Origin: Hymenochaete sp. R1
Lineage: Eukaryota; Basidiomycota; Agaricomycetes; Hymenochaetales; Hymenochaetaceae
Direction: 5' to 3'
NCBI GenBank assembly: GCA_019400425.1
Contig: JAFREE010000073.1
Coordinates: forward strand, 1-64,000
Length of the DNA: 64,000 nucleotides
Numbering within the stretch: position 1 is the stretch's first letter; the number at the start of each line of letters is the position of its first letter. The notes beneath the pieces are model-generated. The model saw nothing but the letters and a program-made list of their open reading frames with translations. It did no database searches and was not told where the DNA came from. A program made the position numbers and the translations under genes. Of the stretch, positions 36,977 through 48,408 are shown piece after piece.

Positions 36977-37074
36977 TTCGGATACGGGGAATCGAACCCC
37001 GAGCTGCCGCGCACTCTGAACCCTTACGGGCTACTTGTGAGAGGCGGCAATGTTAGCCGTTACACCATATCCGA
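36977..37074 (-). tRNA. tRNA-Glu (anticodon CTC) with a 26-base intron
   Basis: Read on the minus strand, the acceptor stem TCGGATA pairs with TATCCGA. The D arm is GGTGTAACGGCTAACAT, and the anticodon stem GCCGC/GCGGC encloses the loop CTCTCAC with anticodon CTC. The T arm is CGGGGTTCGATTCCCCG. The layout closely follows yeast tRNA-Glu. About 26 extra bases sit just after the anticodon loop purine, the canonical place of a nuclear pre-tRNA intron. The mature length would be 72 bases. The internal A and B boxes are intact. Confidence 0.92.
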
Positions 37075-39503
37075 TCCCAGATCGTTAAAGTATTTGAACC
37101 GCTATAAAGGACAACGATGAGAATATCCTCAATATCATATCTGCTAATGACAAATGTACAAATCCCACATACTATGCGTCGTATTGCGTTGGCGAATGAA
37201 TCTGGCAATATGGAGGGTAATTGGCATAAGATCCTGTTATTTGAGCGCTTTATTCGGAGTCGGTACCTGAAAAGAATCGTTCGAGTTGTACCACACCGAG
37301 AACTACGCAGAGTAATCGACTTGCTCGTTGAGTTAGCTCTGACTCCCTAGGAATCACTCCAGCAGCTATCTCGGTGTTTGTCAGCGTAGATGGTAGTACC
37401 AAGGGACATCTGGACCTTGAGGACGAGGCTTTGAAGAGGATTGTGTACAGTCAAGTTCCGCGTATCTGTGTCTGTAGCAAATCAAGTAGCACCCTCAAGT
37501 GATAGCACTTTCGAGAGTCTACTATAGGAGCTGCCACAGATTTGAGCTTAAGCGTGTCTTGAAGATTAGACTCACGTCAAAAGGGGTATCTATGTTGATA
37601 TATGCGCATCATGCGCATGTTCTAAATTGTTTCTTGAACTTTCTTCATCAGAAATGCGTTTGCCTTCTAATATCCTTGTCAGTGGTCGTGAAAAGTAGAC
37701 TCGGGAGTAGCCACTTTTGCAGAGAAGATGCAACTCACGACGTTCTGGATTGTTCATGGGCCAGTAGTGCACTGAGAAATATGTGCATGTAAGTTTAAAT
37801 AGGGTAGGGAAGGGGAGAAGCATCGTGGTAAGTAGGCAAGCACGCGCGCACACTACAGTCCGTACGCGGCGATCAGTATTCTGTGTCCCGGTTCTGACGA
37901 CCTCTGGCACGTACTACCATTGACATCCTACCAGAACCTCAAAGTAATCACTTTTATCAGAGAATTTGGTTTATGCTGCTCGACGTCATTAAAGAGACAT
38001 ACAAAAGCAACAGTCTGCCTTCACGCGATGCGCTCATGGACTTGGAGAACAACATTCGTTTAGACTCTACTTTGCCCGCGGAGGCACATCATCCCAAATG
38101 CGCCATAGATGCTCACTTTCACAGCGGCAAGCTCTGTTTGAAGGTTATGTGGGCTCGTGTTAGGAGGCTGACGTGTGAAGACAGGCGTCCGAGTTCGCCG
38201 TAAAATCCATGTGCCGCAGGCGAGAGGAATCACGATGGGCCATGATGAATCTTGCCAGCGCCATTGAGGTGCGCATGTATTATTATCACCATGATTGAAG
38301 CTTCTGAAGGCTTACTCCGACTGATACCTAGTGCTTCCTTCCATCTGTTTTGCCCCCGACCGGAAGAGCATCACAATCTCGGTCCACTGCCTGCCACGGC
38401 TGTAAGCGTAGCTCTGAGCTTCGCGTCAGATGTGAGGATGTAAGCCTGTTTACTATCACGCAAACTGATTTGTTTGCTTATTGTGCAAAGCAACCGGTTC
38501 TATTCCCGATACAGTACTAGTGTTTTCTGGCGTCTGCGCGTGTAAGCATACCATAATTACAGTTGTTTTCCGCGAGTACCGCTTCATCATGATAAACGTA
38601 TCGTTGATCATCGTATTCCGCAGCTACAGTTGTTGATTTTCCTCAGCCATCGTTTCATCAATCTATGGTCTTTGAATCTGACAGATCGTGGGTTGGAGTT
38701 GTCGTTCCGTCCTTAGCTGAACAATGACTAGAAGCATGTTGATGATTAGCTAGGATGACGATGCTTTGAAACTATCTCGGATTTTGCAAGATTTCGACCT
38801 GTGGCGATAGAACGTCATCAATAAGGCTCTTTGCTTGATGAACAAGTGATTTGTCAACAATATGTAAGTCAGAACTTCAGGATGGTACGAAGCGTGTACG
38901 CAAATGTAGTGACTGATCCGTGATTTACTAGCGTATTTATAGGTAAGAGAAGTTGAGAGAACAGATGGCAAGGAAACAACAAGGATAACTTTGTATTTCT
39001 CCCTTCATGACTCTGCGTATTTTTAGGACTTGCTCTTCTTCTGTGATGCATCTCGAAGATGAAAACTAAACCATTCACTGGTTGGCAGCCCCCCCCCCCC
39101 CCCAATGCTCCACATCTCGTACCAACAATCGCTGTACTTTCTGTTCAGATTCACGGTAACTTCCAAGGACGTACACTCTTCATTCTTTGCTATTGGCACC
39201 CGCCACCCGGTATCGCGTCCCAACAATCAATACGAAACGTCCATCTTCTGATCATTTCGATTCTTTGATCAATCTACTGTGGCATCATGCCGCATAACAT
39301 GTGCAAAGCGAAATGGGCTATTTAACACAACAGTTGGTTGCAGGATGGTTCCGCACTGGGTTTATCTTTTGTCGGCCGTGGCATTCTAACATCCTCGAGA
39401 TGAGCGTCGTAGGTCGAACGGAACTACCTTCTGACCTATTGACCATCGCATCTGATGTGAAGGTTTTGAGGGCGAGTACTGAATTAACTACCCTCGTCTA
39501 CAT
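37075..39503. other. 2.4-kb stretch without recognisable genes
   Basis: No known family was found between the tRNA and the first DUF6533 gene. A frame at 37973-38203 (+) and one at 39301-39570 (+) are open but lack motifs and exon partners. A 14-base C-run lies near 39091-39104. Confidence 0.3.
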
Positions 39504-41373
39504 ATGCTCAGCCGTCCTTGCTTGCAGTATACCGCAAGTGAGCAGAGGTCCTCTGCCTGCATGTCCATGACTAACCTACGATGAACAAGTGGCCACTCTT
39601 TGCCTTTTGGTACGTCGCATTCCATTAAGGCCCGGAAAGTTTATTCAGTTCTGACATAGCTATGTTTTTTAGCTTTATGAATATCTCGAAACGCTTCCAG
39701 AAGAGGTGAGGTAGAACATCGTTACCGATTAGTTTTCACTATTGATTTTATGAAAGATAGACTTAGTGTGGCCCTCCAAATGGTCCAAAGCGAAGCTCGT
39801 CTATCTGTTTAACCGGTATTTACCATTCTTGACGATTGCTGTTTCAGTATACGGTAAGTTCGACTCGTATCATGGGGTCATTCTGTTGTGGACCTCACTA
39901 GTGTTGCGCAGTCGATATTTTTGATGAAAGGCTTTCGGTGAAGAAACGTCTCTCAACTTTCAATCCGGCAAATGCTAAACATAACTTTAGGACTGCAAAA
40001 GCGCTTTTTTGGCTGCCGGGTGTATGTATTTATTATCATTGTTGTCGATGTGGCGTATCGTTAATTAACGGATAGTTTTTGGTGCAACCCAATTCGTCCT
40101 CGCCGAAGGCTAGCTTATTTCTTGCCATTTCTAAATTTGATTACTGAGATTCTTATTAACTTTACAATAGCGATATTGTTCATGAGAACGAATGCCATAT
40201 GGGGCAGGCAGCCAAAGATGCAACGGTTTTTGTGTGTTGTATTCATTGTAAGTCGCCTTTCGTTTATCTAATCCGACTAAGCATTCATCTTTGAGAATTG
40301 CAGGTCGAAACAATCGGCGCATACTTAAGTACGGCAATCTATATCAATTCTGCCATTCCATGTGAGCATAATATCGTGAATGGTCTCATGATTCAATAAA
40401 AAACGCTCAGCACGGGCCTTCCAGCCCCCCTCTCGTTCTTCCATTGCGGCTGTTTGATGATGTTCCGGAACCGAGTTGACTGGGTAGCACTTGCGATACT
40501 AATCTTTTCGGAGACCTGTGCGTAGTACTCGTAGCTGTTACGTCATCACTGGATGCCTACTTCTTTCTTAAACTTCTTTCCTCAGTATGCCTCACGCTCT
40601 TGATAGCGAGAAGCGCGAAATATCGTAAGTTGATTTTCAAATCACTGAATAAGTATTTATATGCTGGTTTTACTTGATCCTTCTCGCTGGCAGGTCATTC
40701 CTCTGCATCTCAGCTCAGCAGAATGCTATACAGAGATGGTACGTTTCAACCTTTTCCCCCTCTAGTTATTGAAACGAATCTCGCCCTTTCGTTAGGTATT
40801 CTCTATTTCGTAGCAGTCCTAGGTCAGATTTATTCTAGTGCTCTAAACTCCGGATTGACAAGGCATTCGTACTCATACGTTTCTTTATGTCCTTTTGGAA
40901 AGGTACGACAATTGGGAATTTCATAGTTCTCATGACTGCTTCGGTGGGTCAATCCCTTCCAACGATATACTTACCAATACGACTCACAACTCACAATCGA
41001 ACTCCATTCAGAAATATCTATGCAACTTCCTCTTCTTGTATGTGCATCATTTTGATCGACTCCGGGTCACATATATCTCTTTTCTTCCAAATCTGTTATA
41101 TTTTCTGGACTGAGCGACCTTTCATCTAGACTGCAGAGTGTCATCCACAGTGTCCTCTGCAATCGCCTCCTCTTGAGGATCCGCTGCGCATATTCTCCGT
41201 TATCATTCCCCGAACTCAGCACGGATCTACCGTGGAAGGTGAACAGTGTGTCTCTGGGAATGGCACACTCTGCAGTGGAGTCCATACCTTCCTCTGACTC
41301 TGGTGTAGTAGAACCACCGCGCATCGATCTCTCTGTACTTGCACGACCGTCGAAAATCTCGGACTGCGTATAA
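39504..41373 (+). CDS. DUF6533-domain seven-helix-like membrane protein, copy A
   Basis: Sixteen exons join in frame (924 nt, 307 residues): 39504-39537, 39590-39609, 39673-39705, 39757-39853, 39912-39937, 39991-40021, 40076-40108, 40171-40247, 40304-40361, 40425-40517, 40586-40624, 40694-40738, 40796-40822, 40903-40943, 41012-41037 and 41130-41373. The DUF6533 core is LYEYLETLPEEIDLVWPSKW, continuing to LFNRYLPFL. Further hydrophobic helices follow, then the hallmark end SVIHSVLCNRLLLRIR and a 60-residue hydrophilic tail. The family is widespread and expanded in mushroom-forming fungi; its function is unknown. The exon lengths match copy B (48409-50215) at nearly every exon. The donor after exon 7 is GC (40109) where copy B has GT. 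A further 5' exon is possible, because copy B has one. Confidence 0.82.
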
Positions 41374-44300
41374 GGCGTTCTGACCACTCTCCCCCTATTG
41401 TCGTAGCTCATAGATAGGTAGATTGCACGTCTTGCTTTCGTTTGTTGGTCGAGACACTTCCGGGTGTCTTTGCCTTTTTTTCATCGTTTATTTCCTCCGT
41501 TTGTTTGTTACGTGTAATTTTGACCGCCGTGATACACGACTTTCCCTGCAGTGCTCGCAAACTTCTTGACCAACTCGCGTAACCGTTCTTTCGAGAAAAT
41601 TGTACTTTATACTGGATCTCATCATCATTCGACTCGGTTATATGTCACCTTGGAGTCGGTGTTGACGTTTGAGCGTTCGCTCTGTGATCGTGTTCCTCCC
41701 GTCCGAACACCGTCCGGGTTTGTGCTGTCGGTTGTAAGCATTAATATTTTTGGGAACGGGAACAGCGTGCGGGCCCGGTAGTGTAGTGCAAGTACGCACC
41801 GACCGACCGGACCGATACTAGTAAGCTTAAGCAGTAAAACACCGTTTGGTGCTCCGATTCTTGACAGAGACAGAGCCGGCGAATTCCGATAAATAGAAAA
41901 AGCCGACGCTGCCGGCTACTTAACATTCTGGGTAAGCGGGCTTCTCGGCTACGGGATCGGCTAGCGTCCTTTTATGGATTACCCAGTCCCGGCCACGTTC
42001 GCGTTCGGTTCACAAGAACAGGACCGCCTCCCCAAACCAAGCTCATTTAATTTCCCCTTACGTTGCGATTAGGAGGCAGTTACAGGCGCTTGCTGAACAT
42101 AAAAGTCAGTATCACTGTCCGCGTAGGAGATACGAACCGAAATAAAAGGGAAGGCGACGACGGAGTTGTGTGAGGAGGGACGCTCGGAGCCGGTGCTCTC
42201 ATAGGAGATTCATAAATGAAAGTGGTGCTCATCTTCGGATTACGAGGAACACTGAATAAATTTCTTGATTGGAGGAGTATCGTATCGGATGTTAGATATC
42301 ATGATGAGTACCTTTACCGAATCAAAGAAAAAAGGACGGAAAAGCGGGTAGAAGGGGAGCATCAGTGGCTGTAGCTGTGCGTTAAGATCAATACCAGAAA
42401 GTCAATATAGAAAGCTATAGTAAGCGCACTGATATGATATCACTTGCTGTACGGAGTGACGCACTCCTCGGGTATGGGATCTCGCCAGACCCGACAACCC
42501 CCACTCTGTTTGATCAACTACGGTAGTACGTACATGTACACCGCTATCATGATCGAACACGTTAAAACCCACTTCTGTAATCATGGTTTTAGCACTATAC
42601 ATAAGAAACAGCATCCATTTTCGGGATCAACGTAAGGGGGGAAAGTAGCGTATGTCAGGGGCTTACTGGTATTGTACTTTTCATTTCACTTGGAATGGCA
42701 TCACTCCGTCTCCATCACACAGGTCAGGCTGGAGCCGGGAAGCCCGCCTGTTTCGCGTTCACGTTCATGCTCCCTGGGAATACCGAGCAAGACACGCCCC
42801 GGTGTGCTCGGTTTGGCATAGTAACCCGCACCGCAGGCTGGCAGCGACATGGGGTGAGGATTCTGAAATAAATGAATAAAAAAGCTGTACATGAGCGTGG
42901 TCCGGGTTTACGACCAGGCGCGAGGGATTATTAGATTCAGCTTCAGCTTCAGATCCAGATTGATATTGATGGGAAAGCGGGGCGAAGGTTTTTCGCGGGA
43001 GGGAACTTGCACAGGTTGTGACCTCGTGGAGATATATGAATAGTAAGTATGGTGTTAATGTGTCGAGGGTAAACGTTTTGAAAACAGGGGGGATTAGATG
43101 CCAATAATGGCTCGGCGATGATAGGAGAGGAGGATATGCTGACGTTGACTGACCCGAGGCTAAAGGCGGACGAGCTGGAGAGTACAAATGCTCGGACTCG
43201 GGTTGATGGAAAAGCGGGAGGCTGGCCAGTTATTCGTCCATCTCCATCTTCCGCGGAAGGGTTCAGCTTGTTCGAGTTAAGGTTACGGGAAGCTTAAGGC
43301 GTCCTGTGCGTGTCCCCCGTTCTGCATTCATCAACGGAAGTGCCGACTGTACACTGTACTGTACAAGAGTTGCAATCATTAAGCTCGGGAGTCCGAGGGG
43401 AAAGAAGCAAAGCTGCGGGGGGATGACGTCCACGATTGCGATCGTGTATGTGGCGTTTTCTGCGGAAAGGCGTTAGACTCGGATGTCGTCTTGTTAAAAA
43501 TATAACTTGTATCGGAATCGGGACTAGAACACTTTGCGTCTGAGTCTGGTCTTCTTCGATGATAATGGATGGATGGATATGGATATGCTCTTCGCTGACT
43601 GACCTCAGCGGATGCAGTATATAAGGTTCGTGTCGTCGGAGCAAGAGCGAAAGTTCTTTTTTTTTGGTGATGAGTTCTGGCTGCTGATTGCGGGTCGAAA
43701 CTTGAATGCAACAGCAAATACCCATTTGGACGGCTGGAGATAAAGCAGCCCGATCGCGATGCTTATGTATCATCATGTGACTCTCCTGTTTGGACTCAAA
43801 CTTGGAGTGAATCTGAATCTGAAGGGAGAGGAAAGAGAGTTGCGCGACGACGGCAGCGGGATGTACACGGGAACGGGCGCACGCGCTGAATCTGTCGTCG
43901 GGTCGACGGAACACGTGGCACGTGGCGCCCAAAAAGGCGATCACCATCGGTCCTCCCTCCTCCGTCATCATGTCATTGTCACGTATCCCCCCTCACTTTG
44001 GCAGTCGTAACAACGAAACTCAGATTGGTCCGCAACTCGGAGTTGGATTCGCCGAGCGCTCTCCAGTCTTGATGATACACCGGCAGCCAACCGCCACCTA
44101 CAATGTACTTGTACGACCTTAGATCTCCTCGTCGAGTTACGTCGCCCAGAATATTCTAACCCTCCTCCGACTCTACGTGTCATCAGGAGCCTGAGGGAGC
44201 TTGTCTTGAGCCCCGGAACACCCGATCGGTTCGTGACCACGTTATATCGCATCTGTGAAAAGTCCGACTCTGAATCTATAGGCTTTGTCCGTCCCTTCCT

Positions 44301-45192
44301 CTCGTCTGAATCCGAATCGTTATCTATCAAAAGAAGGGCCGCGTTCGCGCGTCCATGCGCACTGGCTCCGAGGGTTAGTTCGAATCAATTCAATCCGAAA
44401 CGAATTCGATAGACAGAGCGGGATATGCCAGATTCTATATCCACATTCGAGTTGGGGAAGTTTAGAAGGGAAACCCGGTGGAAAATGGGAATCCTCGAGT
44501 CGAGAAGATTGAGAAAAGGGGGAAGGACGACTGGCCGACTGCAGACTGACTGTTCCCGACGGGCCGTGTGTGGACGAGAAGATGGAAAGAACGGCTTAGA
44601 AAGGAGATATAGGATTTTGATGAAGCAGGAGTTGAAAGAGGCCGTCGCCGCGGTGGAAAGCGGAGTGGGAGGTCGATGCGGGAACGATACCATATTATTG
44701 CTGGTGAGCTTGAGTTCCCCCGCTTTCTTGTGAGCTCGCGCATGTCTCAGACGTGTACATGTGTAGCCTCTCCATTGTCGTCGCCGTCGTTGAGACAGGG
44801 AGGGGAAGGGGGAAAGAAACTTTTTTTTCATTTGTTTCCGTACCGGAAATTCGTAATAATAAATCAGGTCGGTTCCCCTCTCTCCCAAAATCTTAACCGA
44901 ATTGGCAAAAAACCTCGGACGGAGTTGACGCGGATTTTTCCGAAAAAGGGAATAAAACGGCACGAAATAGAAATTGGAGAAAAAAGGAATTCAGACTCCG
45001 ACGAAAGGTTAAATGCAGACGGGACTAAAGTAAACTTTGGGCTGTCCTGCCGTCAGTCAAAGTTCCTCTCAACTCTCTTTCTGCCACCTCAACTCCCTCT
45101 CCTTTCCTTCCCCCATTCAACGACACACTCTCTCCCCCCTCGCCGTCACCGTCGCCATTGTCGACGACATAACCGCTTAACGACCCCCCATC
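41374..45192. other. 3.8-kb stretch without recognisable genes; P450 promoter at right end
   Basis: No convincing gene. The open frames at 43294-43971 (-) and 44385-44963 (-) lack motifs and look like chance. Bases about 45060-45175 are strongly pyrimidine-rich, the usual core-promoter and 5' UTR signature directly before the P450 start. Confidence 0.35.
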
Positions 45193-47261
45193 ATGTCTAA
45201 CTTTATGCACTCTACTGCTCTCGTATACGCCGCCGACACTCTTCTTGCTGCTCTCGGTCTATTTCTCTTTCGGAAGCTTCTCAGTCGGTTCTTGCGAAGG
45301 GGGGCTCTTCCCCTTCCGCCCGGCCCTGCCCCAAAGCCCGTCATTGGAAACCTCCTCGATGTTCCAACGGGAAGATCATGGCTCGGATGGGCCAAACAGA
45401 CAAAATTTGGCCCTCTCTCCCACTTGGATATTTTCGGTACACATATCGTCGCCATTCATGACCCAGCGGCAGCAGCTGCTCTGTTTGAGAAGCGAAGTGC
45501 CGTGTTCAGCGATAGACCGCGCATCGTGTTCGGAGGAGAGATGTGTGGCTGGGAAAATACGCTTGCCCTCCAGCGTTACGGAGATGCCTTCCGAATCTTT
45601 CGGCGCGAGATTCACCAGGTAAGTACATCGATTTGGGCATGCCTTTGCTAATTTTGTGCAGTTGAACTGTCATTGACCGCATGTTTGTGATGGAATGAAA
45701 TAGGTATTAGGTACCCCTGCTGCTATTTCAAAGTTTCACCCGATGATCGAAACGGAAACTCGCCGGTTTGTGTTGCGCGTCCTCAACGATACCAGCCGTC
45801 TTCCAAAACACATCCAAACGTAAGCCCTACCACTGCCGTTTTACATTTCAAGGTTGACACGATCAATATATCTTACTGATTTTGACTATTCCGCACTGCA
45901 TCTTATTTGTAACAACGTGACGCCACCCACAGATCCGTTGGTGCGACGATCGTCCGCATCGCATATGGTTATTCAATCGACCCCTCTGGGCGGGATCCCC
46001 TCATCCAACTGACCGAAGAGGGTATCGCCCAGATCAGCATGGCAGCCCAGCCCGGCGCCTTCATTGTTGACGTTCTCCCGTTCCTTAGGCATCTTCCGAC
46101 GTGGTTCCCCGGTGCTCGGGGATTCCATTCCACTGCCCGATACTTCCTTGACACGATCACCGAACTCGTCGAGAAACCGTACGCGTTCGTCAAAGCACGC
46201 ATGGCGAGCGGGGATGCCACTCCTTGCTACGTTTCAGCCCTGTTGGAAAAGTACGATAAGGAAGGGACCGGGCTGACTCCCGAACAGGAGTTTGCCGTGA
46301 AATGGAGCGCGAGCAGTTTGTATACCGGTGGTGCTGACACCAGTGTCAGCGTAGTTCAGTCTTTCTTCCTTGCTGCTCTATTGTACCCGCAAGTCATTGA
46401 GAGAGCTCGAGAGGAGATTGACGATGTCACGGGTGGCAACCGCCTCCCGACGTTTGCGGACAGGGAATCGCTGCCGTACATTAATGCTATTGTACAGGAG
46501 GTCCTTCGCTGGGCTCCTGTCGCGCCCATGGGTCTTCCACACGTAAACATGGAGGATGTCGAATATGAGGGTTACAGGATTCCTAAGGGTTCAATCGCCA
46601 TGCCTAACATTTGGTATGATTTCCCTTAATTACCTTGCTTGTTCGGCTCTGTATTCATTCGTTCATTTCAAAATTTAGGCATTACTCTCATGACCCAGCC
46701 GTATACGATTCTCCAGACGAGTTCCGGCCCGAACGTTTCCTCTCTGCTCAGACGACTTCGCCTTCTTCACCATCCTTCGTTTCGACCTCCGGCAAGACAA
46801 GTTCCTACGCGCGTCACGCGTCGACTACTGGCCCTAATCGCGATGTAAGGGAATACGTGTTTGGTTTCGGGAGGCGCGCCTGTCCTGGACGAGAGTTGGC
46901 GGACGCGAGTCTGTTTATGTTTGTTGCTATGAGCGTCGCGACGCTCGATATTCGGATCCCAACTGGAAAAGATGGAAGGCCTGTTGAAGTTAAGAACGAA
47001 TGGGTTGCTGGAACCATTACGTGAGTTTTTCTTTTCTTTTTTCTTCGAACACTTTCCCGTTCGGTTGATTGTTCGAGGGCTGACACCGTTTTCATATTTT
47101 AATTTGCAATCTACAGAAAACCTGAGCCATTCTCCGTTGACGCCCGTCCTCGCTCGAGCGTAGCAGAGAGCCTCATCCGTGCCGTTGAGGTCGAGCACCC
47201 GGCAGACGCCAGTGATGCCGAACATCTCGTGCATCTCGAATGGCGGAAAGCCACGGTTTGA
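45193..47261 (+). CDS. Cytochrome P450 monooxygenase
   Basis: Five exons: 45193-45618, 45704-45819, 45933-46613, 46679-47020 and 47117-47261 (1710 nt, 569 residues). The order is an N-terminal membrane anchor (LLAALGLFLFRKLLSRFLRR), the proline-rich hinge LPPGPAPKPVIGN, the I-helix motif GGADTS near residue 312, ExxR in VQEVLRWAP, PERF, and the heme loop FGFGRRACPGR with the cysteine ligand near residue 473. It resembles the fungal 'O-methylsterigmatocystin oxidoreductase-like' P450s that are greatly expanded in Agaricomycetes. These enzymes hydroxylate secondary metabolites, lipids or plant phenolics at the ER. The substrate cannot be told. It lies between the two DUF6533 genes. Confidence 0.95.
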
Positions 47262-48408
47262 GTTTAAAAGATATGATCGTGCCTTTTTGCGTTTTTTTCC
47301 CTTCGGCTTTTTCCGCGTTTCCTCGTTCTTATCGTTTCGTTTCGTCCGTGGTCTTGAGGTCTCTGGTTATGAAATTGACGTGTTGACCTCTTTTTGCGAT
47401 TCCCGATTCCCGATTCCCTTACTTTTGGACTTTTATTTCTTGGACTGCATTAAACTTCGTGCTGCACGAGTGTACAATAGCATTGTGTGTTGTGATAGAT
47501 ACCCTCCCTCCCTCCTCTCCGATCTGCCACCCTCTTACCCATTCTCGATCCCGCGTTATTATGTGTTTTCCACTTTTGTTTTCGGACTCGATTATATTGC
47601 GTCTTTCTTCACTTGCTCTTTCCGTTTTTTTATTCAAACTGCTTTATGATAACGATAGCCTTTTTTCTTCTCCTTTTTTTTTTTTACCTGCTGCGCTTTC
47701 GCTGACCTTGCGATGCGATAGTGATACAATACGATACATTTTTTTCTTGATACGGTACGAAAAATATGTACCAGTAGTGATTATAGATGCATTGCAAACA
47801 CGGGTCTTCTTTACTCCTTTTTTGAGCTTTCTGTAGTCCACGGGTTCGCAAGTCTTTCGTTATTCGGGTTTAGAAGGAAATATGAATTGGATAGTCCTCG
47901 GATTTCAGAATCGCAGCAGCATCGTAGCCCAGATCATTTGCATAAGGAATCCCCTTTTCACTTTCAGGTCTCTGACAACAGCGTCGATACCGAGGTGGCC
48001 TAGGCAATATTGGGGGATGAGTGAGGACCGTTGTAAGCCGTATTTTCCAACGAAGAAAATATTGCGAGAGTTATTTATATTAAGTTTGTGATTTTTGTAT
48101 GGTGTGGGTATATTACTACTACTGTATATGTATACGTATATTATTGTAGGAGTAAGTACTAAGTATATGTCTACTGTACGATTGTATGGGTATGGTGTGG
48201 GTACATGTACTACTACTGTATATGTATACGTATATTATTATAAGGGTGAGTACTAAGTATATGTCTACTGTACGAGCGAGGTGGGGGATAGAAGATAGAA
48301 GATAGATTGCTAGGAGAGCTTGGGAGTCCGGGTCGGGAGTGGTTCTGATAACTGGAAAGGAGAGAAGGGGGTCAGAGTCCGGACACATCTTCCAGGAGGC
48401 CTATGATA
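47262..48408. other. Convergent 3' intergenic region
   Basis: The region lies between the P450 (+) and DUF6533 copy B (-), which converge, so it holds both 3' ends. It is T-rich after the P450 stop and contains a two-copy tandem repeat at 48101-48277, listed separately. No gene recognised. Confidence 0.4.
48101..48277. repeat. Two-copy tandem duplication, 93-base period
   Basis: Copy one starts at 48101 (GGTGTGGGTA) and copy two at 48194. Both contain ACTACTACTGTATATGTATA, a CGTATATTATT block and AGTACTAAGTATATGTCTAC, with only a few substitutions and short gaps. The unit is AT-rich with internal palindromic TATATGTATACGTATA. It may be a recent local duplication in the shared 3' region. Confidence 0.85.

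Noticed and set aside
40944..41136. Apparent loss of frame before the last exon of DUF6533-A, suggesting a pseudogene
   Set aside because: Comparison with copy B showed a 26-base exon (41012-41037) and an acceptor at 41129 that restore the frame exactly.
43294..43971. 225-codon minus-strand frame in the gene-poor stretch
   Set aside because: No motif, mixed composition (histidine/arginine/serine-rich), no splice partners. Could be chance in sequence of this base composition.
44385..44963. 192-codon minus-strand frame upstream of the P450
   Set aside because: Overlaps the P450 upstream region, shows no recognisable protein features and has overlapping open frames on both strands.
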